Shown here in pieces: positions 8,163 to 19,880 of a stretch of DNA of 64,000 bases. Source of the stretch: Zoogloea sp. LCSB751 (lineage in GTDB: Bacteria > Pseudomonadota > Gammaproteobacteria > Burkholderiales > Rhodocyclaceae); assembly GCF_002028455.1 (NCBI RefSeq), contig NZ_MWUM01000005.1:186001-250000 (forward strand), written 5' to 3'. The notes beneath the pieces are model-generated. The model worked only from the letters and a program-made list of their open reading frames with translations, was not told the DNA's origin and searched no databases. The position numbers and the translations under genes are program-made. Every line of letters starts with the position of its first letter. The stretch's first letter is position 1.

Positions 8163-9422
8163 TCACAGTGCCCAGGAATACCCCACTGTCAGTACGTCCT
8201 GGCTCATGCGCAGATCCGCTTCGCCGCCACCGAAGCTGGCGGGAATGGAGCCGGAGCCGGACACCGTGGTCCTGGGCACCCGAGTATAGGCGACGCTCCA
8301 CTCGCCGCCGGGGCCGCTCTTCAGGCTGGCACCGAGGCTGTAATGGTTACGCACCACGCCGGGGGCAAGGATGTTAACAAAAGTCTGGTTGGCGGACACC
8401 GCCTGCTGGTTGCGGCTCACACCGGCGCGCAGGGTCAGGCGCTCATCCACTTGGTAGATCGCGCCAAGCTTGACGGTGGACACATCGCGCCAGCCAAAGC
8501 CGGCGCCATTGTCGGCACCCAGTTGGCCGCCGCTGAACAGCACCGACAGCGGATTGCCCACCGCCTTCACGCTGCTGTACTCGATGCGCTGCCAGTCCGC
8601 CGCCAGCGTCAGCGCCGGCAAGGCCTGCCAGGCCACGCCCACGCCGTAGTTGGCGGGTACGTCGAAACCGCCACCGCCCTCGAACAGCCCCTTGTAGCGG
8701 CCGAGCTCACCCGTTTCGATGCGCGAAGACCAGCTCGCCCCGAGCTTGACAGTCGGCAGCACCTCGCCGATCCAGCCCAGTTTGATGCCGACACCGGTTG
8801 AGCTGTCATGACCGCGATCCGTCACCGAGCCCGGGTTGGACGAGGTCATCGGGTTGTCGAAAGCCCCCAGCCCACGGGCCGCGAAGCGCTGGTAGGCAAA
8901 AGTCACCGCGGCACCGATCGACTGGCTGGGCGTCAGCTTGTAGGCCACCGAGGGGGTGACGAACAGCTGGGACAGGTCGACACCGGCGCGACCGGTGGAG
9001 CCGAAGGCTCCGAAGGGATTGCGTCCGTAGTCGGTGTTCATGCCGCCATTGCCGTACACCGCCACGCCCCAGCCCAGGTTGGGCGACAACTGGCGGGCAT
9101 AGCCGAATTCGGGAATCAGGAAGTTGCTGGTGTCGTTGCCGCTGAAATCACCATTGGCGCCGTATCCGTTACCGCGGATGGACGCGCCGCGGTCGGGACG
9201 GAACAGGGACACGCCGAGGTCGAGGCGGTCGCCGACCAGCGCCGTGCCCGCCGGGTTTGCCGCGGCGGCAAGGCCATCCTGCGGCAAGGCGATGGAAACG
9301 CCGGCGACGCCCTGGGCGCGCACGCCGTAACCATGGGCGAAATAGCCGTTGGTGGCCGATGCGGCAAAAGGCCACGCCGCGGCCGCCAGGCTGGCGGCCA
9401 GAAGAGTCTTGCGCAAGTTCAT
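8163..9422 (-). CDS. FadL/OmpP1-family outer-membrane transporter
   Basis: A 419-residue outer-membrane beta barrel with a signal peptide ([23 protein letters not shown]) directly followed by TNGYFAHGYG, the typical mature start of FadL proteins, whose N-terminal hatch plugs the barrel. The NPAG motif (AAAANPAGTALVG) is also characteristic. The protein ends in an aromatic/Leu barrel end (VGYSWAL). FadL proteins take up hydrophobic compounds such as fatty acids or aromatic hydrocarbons. It lies 49 bases after the XRE regulator on the same strand. In this setting uptake of hydrophobic organosulfur compounds is conceivable but unproven. Confidence 0.85.
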   Translation of the reverse strand: MNLRKTLLAASLAAAAWPFAASATNGYFAHGYGVRAQGVAGVSIALPQDGLAAAANPAGTALVGDRLDLGVSLFRPDRGASIRGNGYGANGDFSGNDTSNFLIPEFGYARQLSPNLGWGVAVYGNGGMNTDYGRNPFGAFGSTGRAGVDLSQLFVTPSVAYKLTPSQSIGAAVTFAYQRFAARGLGAFDNPMTSSNPGSVTDRGHDSSTGVGIKLGWIGEVLPTVKLGASWSSRIETGELGRYKGLFEGGGGFDVPANYGVGVAWQALPALTLAADWQRIEYSSVKAVGNPLSVLFSGGQLGADNGAGFGWRDVSTVKLGAIYQVDERLTLRAGVSRNQQAVSANQTFVNILAPGVVRNHYSLGASLKSGPGGEWSVAYTRVPRTTVSGSGSIPASFGGGEADLRMSQDVLTVGYSWAL

Positions 9423-9471
9423 GTGTTTGTTTTTCTGTAGAGATGACTGGCGATCCACCTGCCCGTGAGGT

Positions 9472-9708
9472 TCAGGGGCGGCGGATTTCTGCTTTCTCGG
9501 AATGCTCGATCAGCGTCGAGGCACTGATGCCAAAGGCGGAAGCCACCTTGAGCACCGTGGCCAGCGACGGTACCGCGTTACCCCGTTCGACTTCTCCGGC
9601 ATAGGAGCGGCTGAGGCCGGCCCGGTCGGCAAAGACCTCCTGGGACCAACCCCGCTCCTCCCGCAACTGGCGGACGGCCAGACCGAAGCGGCGGGTCAGC
9701 GCGGCCAT
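9472..9708 (-). CDS. Small XRE-family helix-turn-helix regulator
   Basis: A 78-residue protein that is nearly all one lambda-repressor-type HTH: FGLAVRQLREERGWSQEVFADRAGLSRSYAGEVERG is spread over residues 8-43, with the recognition helix around GLSRSYAGEVE. The ATG at 9708 is chosen because the HTH starts right after it; upstream sequence is the 3' end of cysE, which it overlaps by 13 bases. The overlap couples it to cysK-cysE, suggesting a role in sensing or controlling cysteine synthesis, or control of the following fadL-like gene. Confidence 0.8.
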   Translation of the reverse strand: MAALTRRFGLAVRQLREERGWSQEVFADRAGLSRSYAGEVERGNAVPSLATVLKVASAFGISASTLIEHSEKAEIRRP

Positions 9709-10673
9709 GGGGCAGACCGCTCCTGGCCGGCAAGTGCATGCTGCAGGCCAGCCTGGGTGATGTGACTGCCTGGCGGCACGCTGTGGGTCAGCCACACGTT
9801 GCCACCGATGCTGGAACCTTCGCCGATGGTGATCCGGCCAAGGATGGTCGCACCGGCGTAGACCACCACGTCGTCCTCGAGCACCGGATGACGCGGCTGT
9901 CCCTTCTCGAGGCTGCCGTCGGCACCGACCGGGAAACGCTTGGCGCCGAGCGTTACCGCCTGGTACAGCCGGACCCGGTTGCCGATCACCGCCGTCTCGC
10001 CGATCACCACGCCGGTGCCGTGGTCGATGAAGAAGCTGTGGCCGATCTCGGCGCCCGGGTGGATGTCGATACCGGTGGCCGAGTGGGCCAGCTCGGCGAC
10101 GATACGCGCAATCAGCGGCACGCCGAGGCTATACAGGCGATGGGCAATACGGTGGTGGATGACCGCCAGGATGCCCGGGTAGCACAACACCACCTCGTCC
10201 ACGCTGCGGGCTGCCGGATCCCCGAGGAAAGCGGCCTCCACGTCGGTGTCGAGCAAAGCGCGGGTGGATGGCAGGGTTGCCACGAACTCGCGCACCACGT
10301 AGATGGCCTGACGCCGGATCGCCTGCTCGTCCACATCCCCATGACGGGCCTGGTAGGCCAGTTCAAGGCGGACCTGTTCGAGCAGCCCGTGAAGGGCGGC
10401 GTCCAGCGTATAGCCGACGTAGTAGTCCTCGCTCTCCTGGCGCAGGTCGGCCGGGCCGAGGCGCATCGGAAAGAGCGCCCCACACAACTGTCCGACCACC
10501 GTGGCCAGAGCCTCCCGGGATGGGAACTCGCGGCCGCCAGCCTCGCGGCTGCGGCCCTGGGCCTCACGCCAGCGGTCACGCACGGCCCGCAGGCCGGTGA
10601 CCACCGCATTGAGATCCCAGTGCTCAGCCGCGACGGAGTCGGCGTGCGTGCTCACGGGCTCTCGCCAGTTCAT
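9696..10673 (-). CDS. cysE: Serine O-acetyltransferase, EpsC type
   Basis: A 325-residue enzyme that acetylates serine with acetyl-CoA to O-acetylserine, the first step of cysteine synthesis. The C-terminal half is a left-handed beta helix of hexapeptide repeats with the family motif [25 protein letters not shown] (catalytic His/Asp region) and [14 protein letters not shown]. The N-terminal helical part is longer than in enteric CysE (273 residues), as in the EpsC group. Its start overlaps the cysK stop by four bases. The C-terminus does not end in the Ile that normally binds CysK (it ends PWPR), so formation of a classical cysteine synthase complex is doubtful. Confidence 0.9.
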   Translation of the reverse strand: MNWREPVSTHADSVAAEHWDLNAVVTGLRAVRDRWREAQGRSREAGGREFPSREALATVVGQLCGALFPMRLGPADLRQESEDYYVGYTLDAALHGLLEQVRLELAYQARHGDVDEQAIRRQAIYVVREFVATLPSTRALLDTDVEAAFLGDPAARSVDEVVLCYPGILAVIHHRIAHRLYSLGVPLIARIVAELAHSATGIDIHPGAEIGHSFFIDHGTGVVIGETAVIGNRVRLYQAVTLGAKRFPVGADGSLEKGQPRHPVLEDDVVVYAGATILGRITIGEGSSIGGNVWLTHSVPPGSHITQAGLQHALAGQERSAPWPR

Positions 10674-11647
10674 GCCGGCAAGCCTGCAGCGTCGAAGACG
10701 CCTTCGAAGAGGACCGAACTCAGATACCGCTCGCCCGAATCCGGCAGGATCACGACGATGGTCTTGCCCTCGTTCTGCGGCAGCTTGGCCAGACGCACGG
10801 CTGCGGCCACGGCGGCGCCGCTGGAGATGCCGGACAGGATGCCCTCCTCGCGAGCCAGGCGGCGGGCGTAGTCCACCGCCTCCTCATTGCTGACCTGCTC
10901 CACCGCGTCCACCAGCGACAGATCGAGCACGCCCGGCACGAAACCGGCGCCAATGCCCTGGATCTTGTGCGGGCCGGGCTTGAGCGGTTCGCCGGCGCGG
11001 GCCTGGGTGAGGATCGGGCTGGCCGACGGCTCGACTGCCACCGACTGGATGGCCTTGCCGCGCCCCTGCTTGATGTAGCGGCTGACGCCGGTGATCGTGC
11101 CACCCGTACCGACGCCGGACACGAAGATATCCACCGCACCGTCGGTGTCGTCCCAGATCTCGGGGCCGGTGGTGGCTTCATGGATGGCCGGGTTGGCGGG
11201 GTTCTTGAACTGCTGCAGCAGCACGTACTTGTCCGGATCGGAGGCGGCGATTTCCTCAGCCTTGGCCACCGCCCCGCTCATGCCCTTGGGGCCTTCGGTC
11301 AGCACCAGCTTGGCGCCGTAGGCGGTAAGCAGCTTGCGACGCTCGATGCTCATCGTTTCAGGCATCGTCAGCGTCAGCGGGATGCCCTTGGCGGCGGCGA
11401 CGAAGGCCAGCGCGATACCGGTATTGCCACTGGTCGGCTCGACCAACTCCTTGCCTGGGCCGAGCAGGCCACGCTTTTCGGCGTCTGCCACCAGTGCAGC
11501 ACCGATGCGGCATTTCACCGAGTAGGCCGGGTTGCGGCCTTCGATCTTGGCCAGCACCGTGGCGGGCGCACCGTCAGTGATGCGATTGAGTTTGATCAGC
11601 GGGGTGTGGCCGATGGACTGTGCGTTGTCCGCGTACCATTTCGACAT
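10670..11647 (-). CDS. cysK: Cysteine synthase A (O-acetylserine sulfhydrylase)
   Basis: A 325-residue PLP enzyme converting O-acetylserine and sulfide to cysteine. PLP-binding Lys lies in [11 protein letters not shown], the Asn-loop is [10 protein letters not shown], and the phosphate loop is [11 protein letters not shown]. The N-terminus has the usual [12 protein letters not shown]. An AAGGAG ribosome site lies seven bases before the ATG. It is the first gene of cysK-cysE-xre. The 155-base upstream gap contains the element at 11731-11782, so sulfur-dependent control is likely. Confidence 0.95.
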   Translation of the reverse strand: MSKWYADNAQSIGHTPLIKLNRITDGAPATVLAKIEGRNPAYSVKCRIGAALVADAEKRGLLGPGKELVEPTSGNTGIALAFVAAAKGIPLTLTMPETMSIERRKLLTAYGAKLVLTEGPKGMSGAVAKAEEIAASDPDKYVLLQQFKNPANPAIHEATTGPEIWDDTDGAVDIFVSGVGTGGTITGVSRYIKQGRGKAIQSVAVEPSASPILTQARAGEPLKPGPHKIQGIGAGFVPGVLDLSLVDAVEQVSNEEAVDYARRLAREEGILSGISSGAAVAAAVRLAKLPQNEGKTIVVILPDSGERYLSSVLFEGVFDAAGLPA

Positions 11648-11730
11648 CAGAATCTCCTTGGATCAATCGGTTCAGGTAAGTGAATGTCTGTACTGCATTG
11701 CGGAGCACACTACGCCCACCGACTTGGGCA

Positions 11731-11782
11731 GCGAACCAACAATAATTCAGTTGGTTTGCAACTCAAATCGAATAAGCTTTTC
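11731..11782 (-). promoter_or_regulatory. Candidate sulfur-regulon element upstream of cysK
   Basis: On the minus strand the order is GAAAAGCTTATTCG, nine bases, GCAAA, fifteen bases, TTGGTTCGC. The same order with nearly the same spacing occurs upstream of the paaK-like gene (19881-19932), and a shorter-spaced version occurs at araC and sbp. An internal dyad AACCAAC-N9-GTTGGTT (11734-11756) may be the actual protein site. It lies 84 bases before the cysK start. Confidence 0.5.
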
Positions 11783-11802
11783 ATTATTCTGGATAAGCGG
11801 AT

Positions 11803-12489
11803 TCAGTGGGACAGCTCGGTAAACACGTCCCAGTTGAAGCGGGTCCGGTGGCGCAGGCGGGCCAGCGCACCGCGTTTGCCGCGGTTGGTGACCTTGCCGT
11901 CGTCGATGCTGCCGAGCGGCAGACCGGTGTAGGAGTCGCGCAGCGCGTTGAGCAGCGCCAGGCCCTGGGGCCAGGGGCCATGCCCCGATTCGATGTTGAT
12001 ATGACCGGCCAGGCCGATGTCGATGAACAGGCTGCCCCAACAGTCAGCCCAGTGGGCGGTCTGTTCGATGCTCGCCCAAGGGTCGTCGCGGCTCGCCACG
12101 ACCATGCTCGGCACGCCGATCGGCGAGGCCGGAATCCATTCGGCCAGCCCGCTTCTACAGGCTACGTCGCGCGGGTCGCGCAGGCCGAAGGCGGTGAAGC
12201 GGTCGGGCTCCGGCGGCGCCACCAGCAACAGGCCGGCCACCCTTTCCGGGCGATCCGCCGCCGCCACGACCGAGGCCAGACAGCCGTAGCTGTGGGCGAC
12301 CAGCCACACCACGCCGGCAGCCTCGTCGATTTCGCGCCGCACTTCTGTGGCCCAGCGGGCCAGTACGGGTACATCCCAGTCGATGTGGCGCACCCGGCGC
12401 ACATCGGGCAATTGTTCTTCCAGCCAGGTTTGCCAATGGCCTGCGCCGCTGTTGTTGAGTCCGGGAACGATCAGGGTGGTTTGCAGCAC
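11803..12489 (-). CDS. RBBP9/YdeN-family alpha/beta serine hydrolase
   Basis: A 228-residue single-domain hydrolase. The start LIVPGLNNSGAGHWQTWLEE is typical of the RBBP9/YdeN group. The nucleophile Ser is in VAHSYGCLA, the acid in VASRDDPWA and the His in GHINIESGHGPWPQG. The C-terminus extends about 40 residues beyond the fold and is basic. It sits between sbp and cysK on the same strand, behind the sbp terminator at 12532-12561. Substrate unknown; conservation next to cysteine genes cannot be assessed here. Confidence 0.82.
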   Translation of the reverse strand: MLQTTLIVPGLNNSGAGHWQTWLEEQLPDVRRVRHIDWDVPVLARWATEVRREIDEAAGVVWLVAHSYGCLASVVAAADRPERVAGLLLVAPPEPDRFTAFGLRDPRDVACRSGLAEWIPASPIGVPSMVVASRDDPWASIEQTAHWADCWGSLFIDIGLAGHINIESGHGPWPQGLALLNALRDSYTGLPLGSIDDGKVTNRGKRGALARLRHRTRFNWDVFTELSH

Positions 12490-12531
12490 GCGAACGCTCC
12501 TGCAGAAGGCGGCCGTTTCGGCGCCTTGATG

Positions 12532-12561
12532 AAAAAAACGCCAGGCTTTGGGGGCCTGGCG
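12532..12561 (-). terminator. Intrinsic terminator of sbp
   Basis: On the minus strand an eight-base stem (CGCCAGGC/GCCTGGCG) with a seven-base loop is followed by seven T residues. It begins 45 bases after the sbp stop codon. Confidence 0.85.
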
Positions 12562-12605
12562 CGGTTTCGGTGTATCCGGCCCAAGGGCCGGAATGCCCTC
12601 GCCTG

Positions 12606-13613
12606 TTACTTGACGCTGATCTGGTCGAACACGCCGCCATCGGCGAAGTGGGTCTTCTGGGCCTTGGCCCAGCCGCCAAAGACGTCGTCGATCTTGAACA
12701 GCTTGACCGGAGCGAACTGCTTGGCGTACTTCGCAGCCACCTTGGCATCGGTCGGACGGTAGTAGTTCTTGCCGGCGATGTCCTGGCCTTCCGGCGAGTA
12801 CAGGTACTTCAGGTACTCTTCGGCGACCTTGCGGGTGCCACGCTTGTCGACGACCTTGTCGACCACGGAAACCGGGGGCTCAGCCAGGATGGAGAGGGAC
12901 GGCGTCACGATGTCGAACTTGTCCGGACCCAATTCCTTGACGGCCAGGTAGGCTTCGTTTTCCCAAGCGATCAGCACGTCGCCGATGCCGCGCTCGGCGA
13001 AGGTGGTGGTCGAACCGCGGGCGCCGGAGTCCAGCACCTTCACGTTGCCGTAGATCTTCTTGACGAAGTCCTTGGCGGTGGCGTCGTTGCCGCCCGGCTG
13101 CTTGAGGGCATAACCCCAGGCGGCCAGGTAGTTCCAGCGGGCGCCGCCGGAGGTCTTCGGGTTCGGGGTGATCACTTCGATGCCGGGCTTGGCCAGATCA
13201 TTCCAGTCCTTGATCTTCTTGGGGTTGCCCTTGCGGACCAGGAAGACGATGGTGGAGGTGTAGGGCGAGGCGTTGTGCGGCAGACGCTTCTGCCAGTCGG
13301 CCGGCAGCAGCTTGCCGTTTTCGTTGAGGGCGTCGATGTCGGCGGCCAGGGCCAGGGTCACCACGTCGGCTTCGAGGCCATCGATCACCGAACGGGCCTG
13401 CTTGCCGGAACCACCGTGGGAAGCCTTGACGGTCACGTCTTCCTTGGTCTTGGCCTTCCAGTACTTGGCGAAGGCGGCGTTGTAATCCTGATAGAGCTCG
13501 CGGGTCGGATCGTAGGAAACGTTCAGCAGCGTGACATCAGCCTGGGCCAGGCTGGAGAGACCGAGAACGAGAGCAAGAGACAACAGGGAACGGCGGGCAA
13601 AGCGCGATTTCAT
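12606..13613 (-). CDS. sbp: Sulfate ABC transporter periplasmic binding protein
   Basis: A 335-residue periplasmic protein with a clear Sec signal peptide (cleavage near SSLAQA-DV). The mature start [20 protein letters not shown] is the hallmark of sulfate/thiosulfate binding proteins Sbp/CysP, and [26 protein letters not shown] covers ligand-binding loops. It delivers sulfate to CysTWA, whose genes are not in this window, so it stands as a separate transcription unit with its own element at 13673-13702 and terminator at 12532-12561. Confidence 0.93.
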   Translation of the reverse strand: MKSRFARRSLLSLALVLGLSSLAQADVTLLNVSYDPTRELYQDYNAAFAKYWKAKTKEDVTVKASHGGSGKQARSVIDGLEADVVTLALAADIDALNENGKLLPADWQKRLPHNASPYTSTIVFLVRKGNPKKIKDWNDLAKPGIEVITPNPKTSGGARWNYLAAWGYALKQPGGNDATAKDFVKKIYGNVKVLDSGARGSTTTFAERGIGDVLIAWENEAYLAVKELGPDKFDIVTPSLSILAEPPVSVVDKVVDKRGTRKVAEEYLKYLYSPEGQDIAGKNYYRPTDAKVAAKYAKQFAPVKLFKIDDVFGGWAKAQKTHFADGGVFDQISVK

Positions 13614-13672
13614 TGGACTTCCTATTGACTAACGATGGGTGAAACCGAGTCTAGAGACGAAGATTCGAATGA

Positions 13673-13702
13673 CGAACCAAGAAAAATTCTTTTGCTTATT
13701 CC
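13673..13702 (-). promoter_or_regulatory. Candidate sulfur-regulon element upstream of sbp
   Basis: Minus-strand reading gives AATAAGCAAA, a T-rich middle and TTGGTTCGT; 25 of 30 positions equal the element in front of the araC gene. It ends 60 bases before the sbp start. sbp genes are classic sulfur-starvation genes, so this copy supports a sulfur regulator such as CysB as the binder. Confidence 0.6.
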
Positions 13703-13703
13703 T

Positions 13704-13739
13704 GCCGCAGTGAATTCTTATTCAGATTTTCACTGCGGC
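13704..13739. repeat. Inverted repeat between the MBL hydrolase gene and sbp
   Basis: Two perfect 11-base arms (GCCGCAGTGAA and TTCACTGCGGC) flank a 14-base AT-rich loop. It starts 21 bases after the MBL stop codon and directly abuts the sbp element. It may end the upstream transcript, although no T-run follows, or serve as an additional operator. Confidence 0.55.
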
Positions 13740-13759
13740 GGAGGCGCGACGGGTGGGGC

Positions 13760-15229
13760 TCAGCGGGAGGCGCTGGCCTGGCCGATCGCGGTACGCAGAT
13801 CGTTCAGGGTGACGACACGCGGACCGTGCAAGGCGGCGATCTGCTCCACATCCAGCTTGAGCTTCTGGATGTTGTCGTAGAGATTCACCGAGTACGGGTT
13901 CGGGCTGGCAGGGGGCGGTACGTTGGCTGCCGTCGGCGTGTAGGCATCAGCCTCGATGAGGATCTTCTCGGCCGGCAGATAGATCAGCGAGAAGGCATCG
14001 CTGTGGCCACTGCCCGCGATACTGTGGATCTCGATGCTGCGCTTGCCGTCGGTGAGCACGCGTTTGCCGTCCACGGCGGCGAACACGGCGCCCTTGCGGG
14101 ACTTGGCCAGACCGTCGGGATTGATGCTGCGCGGCGCGGCCCAGGCCTTGCGGTAGTAGGCCACGTTGGCCGCCGGCGTGACGATGGTGGCGCCTTCGTT
14201 CACAAAGGTCCGCAGGCCGCCGGAGTGGTCAAAGTGGGCGTGGGTGTTGACGAGGTATTTGATCGGCTTGCCAGGAATCGCTTCCTTGACCTTGGCGATC
14301 ACCGCCTGGGAACGCTCTTCGTTGAGGGGCGCCTCGACAACCACCACGTGGTCCTTCTGCTCGATGGCCACGCTGTGGTGGGTGCCGCCGGTCAGGTACA
14401 GCACGCCTTCAGCGAGCTTGGTCACGGTGACCGTCGGCGCGGCGGGCTTGGCGCTCGCTACTTCGGCCGGCACCGGCAGGTCGACGGCCGGATTAGCCTT
14501 CACATCGGTGATCTGCAGGTCGAGCACCGGATAACCGCCCTGGGTCCGCTCGATCTGGGACGGGAAGTACAGGCTGCCGAAGTTGCGATAACCGAAGAAC
14601 TTGGTTTCGACGAGGGTATCGCCGAGCACCGGATTGTCGACCCAGGTACGCACCTTCACCACCTGGTTGGCGGCATTGATGATGCCGACGAAGCGGTAAT
14701 GCCCGTTGACGGTAAAGCTCACCTCGGCCTCGCCGGCCTTGGTCGTGGTCTTGGCGTGGTTGGCCAGCGCGGCGCGCAGGAAGCCCTGCGGGGTAGACCA
14801 GATCTCGGCCAGGCGCTCGGCCAGCGCGGCCGGCTGCGGAGCGGGTGCCGGATTGGCAGCGTTAGCCGTCGGCAGGTTCCAGGCGTGGGCGCCGCTCACG
14901 TACTGGTCAACCTTTTGCTCGACGGGTGCCGGGCGCACTCGCCCCGGCTCGATGGTCTGGCTGCGGGTGATCTGCACCCGCGCGCTGGCGCTGTCGTAGT
15001 TGAAATCGGCGGCATAGCGACTCACGTCGAAACGCGGCCAGGCCAGCGTGGGATTCGGCGCCTGGCCGAACTGGAACCACTGGCCGGTCCCGGTCAGGGA
15101 CAGGGAATGGGTGTCGGCCGCATTCAGGGCCTTGACGGCGCCCTCCAGGCTTTGCGCCGCCGCCGGCATGCTGGCGACGAAAGACAGGGCAGCGGTAAAA
15201 CCGATGACGGGAAGTACGACTTTGCGCAT
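13760..15229 (-). CDS. Exported MBL-fold metallo-hydrolase
   Basis: A 489-residue protein with a signal peptide (MRKVVLPVIGFTAALSFVAS, cleavage near AAAQS). An N-terminal region of about 240 residues of unknown fold precedes a metallo-beta-lactamase domain with the zinc motif NTHAHFDHSGG, a second His in GSGHSDAF, an acidic ligand in IEADAYTP and a final His in ALHGPR. The start at 15229 is chosen because the signal peptide begins there; the frame runs open upstream without meaning. Periplasmic MBL enzymes of this layout include lactonase- and sulfatase-like hydrolases. Location between met and sbp genes hints at organosulfur hydrolysis, but nothing in the sequence fixes the substrate. Confidence 0.8.
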   Translation of the reverse strand: MRKVVLPVIGFTAALSFVASMPAAAQSLEGAVKALNAADTHSLSLTGTGQWFQFGQAPNPTLAWPRFDVSRYAADFNYDSASARVQITRSQTIEPGRVRPAPVEQKVDQYVSGAHAWNLPTANAANPAPAPQPAALAERLAEIWSTPQGFLRAALANHAKTTTKAGEAEVSFTVNGHYRFVGIINAANQVVKVRTWVDNPVLGDTLVETKFFGYRNFGSLYFPSQIERTQGGYPVLDLQITDVKANPAVDLPVPAEVASAKPAAPTVTVTKLAEGVLYLTGGTHHSVAIEQKDHVVVVEAPLNEERSQAVIAKVKEAIPGKPIKYLVNTHAHFDHSGGLRTFVNEGATIVTPAANVAYYRKAWAAPRSINPDGLAKSRKGAVFAAVDGKRVLTDGKRSIEIHSIAGSGHSDAFSLIYLPAEKILIEADAYTPTAANVPPPASPNPYSVNLYDNIQKLKLDVEQIAALHGPRVVTLNDLRTAIGQASASR

Positions 15230-15407
15230 GAAACCCCCTGAGCTGTGGCCCGCGGACGGAGCCTTATCGAGTGAATGATGTCCAGGCTTCGGCAAGAACC
15301 ATACCCAGGCCCGGCACTCACCCCTGCACAGCACTGCTGGGGTTTGTTTTTTCAGGAGATTTACGCAAGCCCTGCAAGGTCGATGCAAGCCAGGGCAGGA
15401 AAGACTA

Positions 15408-15440
15408 CGGGCTGCCGGATGTTTCGCATCCAGCAGCCCG
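15408..15440 (-). terminator. Intrinsic terminator of the metY-metX unit
   Basis: A GC-rich hairpin (CGGGCTG paired with CAGCCCG, continued by GGATG/CATCC) lies 58 bases after the stop of the 15498-15908 gene. On the minus strand it is followed by a short TAGTCTTT stretch. Confidence 0.7.
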
Positions 15441-15497
15441 TGGTGGAATTACAGCAGGCGATGGGGGAATCCGGGCAGCTGTGCCCGACCCCGGGAG

Positions 15498-15908
15498 TCA
15501 GATCTCGAACCAGCCCGGCAGCGCGCGACGGTAGCGACGGACCTCGACCAGCGTGGTCGGCACCAGGTCGGTAATGATCTGCCACAGGCGCTCACGGCCC
15601 TGACGAGGCGATCCGATGGCCGCGGTGTTCAGGCCTTCCCAGGCCCGCCAGTCGACGCGCTCCATTTCCTCCTTGTCGGACTCCGGCATGTCACGGGCAC
15701 TGACGCGCATCACCTCCAGACACTCGAGGATCTTCTCGCGCAGGGCTGGCGATGCAAACAGGGACTCCCGGTCCCGCCCGGCGGCGCAACGGACGACTGC
15801 AACGCCTGCATCGTGCAGGTTTCCAAGCAGGGCACTGCGCAACACGGCATTGCCAACCTGGGGAGGCGTCGCCGCGCTCGCGCGGCGGGGAACGGGAGAA
15901 TTGGTCAT
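15498..15908 (-). CDS. Hypothetical protein, last gene of the metY-metX unit
   Basis: A 136-residue soluble protein that I do not recognise with confidence. Residues 50-136 are helical and contain DWRAWEGL, RERLWQIITDLVPTTL and a closing LPGWFEI. The WRxxxGL plus VWxxIxxDLPxL-like order recalls HepT/DUF86 proteins, but the RNase motif RxxxxHxY is missing, so the likeness may be accidental. It follows metX by 51 bases on the same strand and precedes a good terminator, so it is probably co-expressed with metX. Confidence 0.55.
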   Translation of the reverse strand: MTNSPVPRRASAATPPQVGNAVLRSALLGNLHDAGVAVVRCAAGRDRESLFASPALREKILECLEVMRVSARDMPESDKEEMERVDWRAWEGLNTAAIGSPRQGRERLWQIITDLVPTTLVEVRRYRRALPGWFEI

Positions 15909-15959
15909 GTCGATCTTTCCTGTGAAACAGCCGGACCAGCCGGGGTCCGCATTCTCGTC

Positions 15960-18475
<2,516 letters not shown>

Positions 18476-19825
18476 TCAGGCCCACACGCCGCTGCGGCGG
18501 TCTTCAACGCGCTTGGCCTTGTGGGTGGCACGCGGCAAGGTGTCGGGCGGCAGGATGTGCACCACCGCGCTGACGCCGGTGATGGACTTCAGCTGGCGCG
18601 CAAAGTGGCGGGCCAGGTCCTCATCGCTGCCAGCGAACGCAGCGCTGCGTTCCAGCTCGACGGTTAGGCGGTCCAGGTGGTTTTCCCGCTCGACGATCAG
18701 CCGGTATTCACCGGTGAGATCGTGCTCGCGCCGGGCGATGGCTTCCACGTCGCTGGGGAAGAGATTGGCGCCTTTGATAATCAGCATGTCGTCCAGGCGC
18801 CCATGCACGCGCTGCAGACGGATCGACGTACGACCGCAACCGCAGGGCTCGGACGTGAAGGACACGATGTCGCCGGTGCGGAAGCGAACCATCGGACGGG
18901 CGCTCTTCTTGAGCGTGGTCAGCACCAGCTCGCCGCGGCCGCCCTCTTCCACCGGCTCGTTGGTCTCCGGGTGCAGCACCTCGACGAGGATGTGGTCCTC
19001 CGCCCAGTGCAGGCCGTCCTTCTCCTCGCACATGCCGGCGCAGGAACCGAAGATATCCGACAGGCCGTAGTAGTCATATACCGAGGCTCCCCACAGGTCC
19101 TCGATACGCTGGCGGGTCTCGGGGATCGAGCCGCCGGGCTCGCCGGCCACGAAGATGCGCCGCACGGCGAGGTCCTTGCGCAGGTCGATGCCTTCCTTGA
19201 TCGCCGTTTCACCCAGGTACCAGGCATAGGACGGTGTGGTCCAGATGGCGGTGACCTGGAATTGCCGCAGGATGGCCAGCAGGCGTTCGGACGGCACGGT
19301 GCCCGCGTGGATGGACAAGGCGCCAAGCTTCTGCGCGCCGAGCACACAGGGGCCGCCGACGAACAGGGAGAAGTTCAGGGAGTGGGCGTAGCGGTCTTCC
19401 GGACGCAGCCCGGAAGACCAGAACTGGCGCGCCTCATAGTCGATCCATTCTTCGAAGTCGGTGGCGCTGAAGGGCGAAGCCGTCGGGATGCCGGTCGACC
19501 CGCTGGAGGCGGAGATGTAAACAATGTCCCGCTCGGGCACCGCCACCAGGTCGCCGAAAGGCGGCACCGCCAGCTGACGTTCCCGCAGGGTCTGCTTGTT
19601 GATGAAAGGGAAACGGCGGATGTCGTCGAGGCTGCGCACCTCTTCCGGATGCACGCCGGCCGCATCGAAGCTGGCCCGGTAGAACGGGGAGTTGTAATAG
19701 GCGTGATGCAGGTGCTTCTGCAGGAGCTGCAGCTTCAGCGCATCCCAATCGGCGCGGGACTGGGTTTCGAGGGCTTCGTCCCAGAAGGGGCGATGGTTTT
19801 GGGCGGGCGCGGAGAGACGGGACAT
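18476..19825 (-). CDS. Phenylacetate-CoA ligase-like adenylate-forming enzyme
   Basis: A 449-residue single-chain AMP-forming ligase of the PaaK family. It shows WNDxx-like FWDEALETQSRADWDAL at the start, phosphate-binding ISASSGSTGIPTASP, the adenine-binding YDYYGLSDIFG, the FRTGDIVSF hinge motif, GRLDDMLIIKGANLFPSD, and a PaaK-type C-terminal domain ending with PRATHKAKRVEDRR, where a Lys is expected. The start at 19825 is favoured over an upstream one by homology of the N-terminus. No paa genes surround it; instead it heads the unit with metY and metX and has the same upstream element as cysK. Its acid substrate is unknown. Confidence 0.82.
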   Translation of the reverse strand: MSRLSAPAQNHRPFWDEALETQSRADWDALKLQLLQKHLHHAYYNSPFYRASFDAAGVHPEEVRSLDDIRRFPFINKQTLRERQLAVPPFGDLVAVPERDIVYISASSGSTGIPTASPFSATDFEEWIDYEARQFWSSGLRPEDRYAHSLNFSLFVGGPCVLGAQKLGALSIHAGTVPSERLLAILRQFQVTAIWTTPSYAWYLGETAIKEGIDLRKDLAVRRIFVAGEPGGSIPETRQRIEDLWGASVYDYYGLSDIFGSCAGMCEEKDGLHWAEDHILVEVLHPETNEPVEEGGRGELVLTTLKKSARPMVRFRTGDIVSFTSEPCGCGRTSIRLQRVHGRLDDMLIIKGANLFPSDVEAIARREHDLTGEYRLIVERENHLDRLTVELERSAAFAGSDEDLARHFARQLKSITGVSAVVHILPPDTLPRATHKAKRVEDRRSGVWA

Positions 19826-19880
19826 GATACAGACCAACGAAATACTCGAAAGTCCGACTCTAGTCTCCCCCTTCCGTGTG

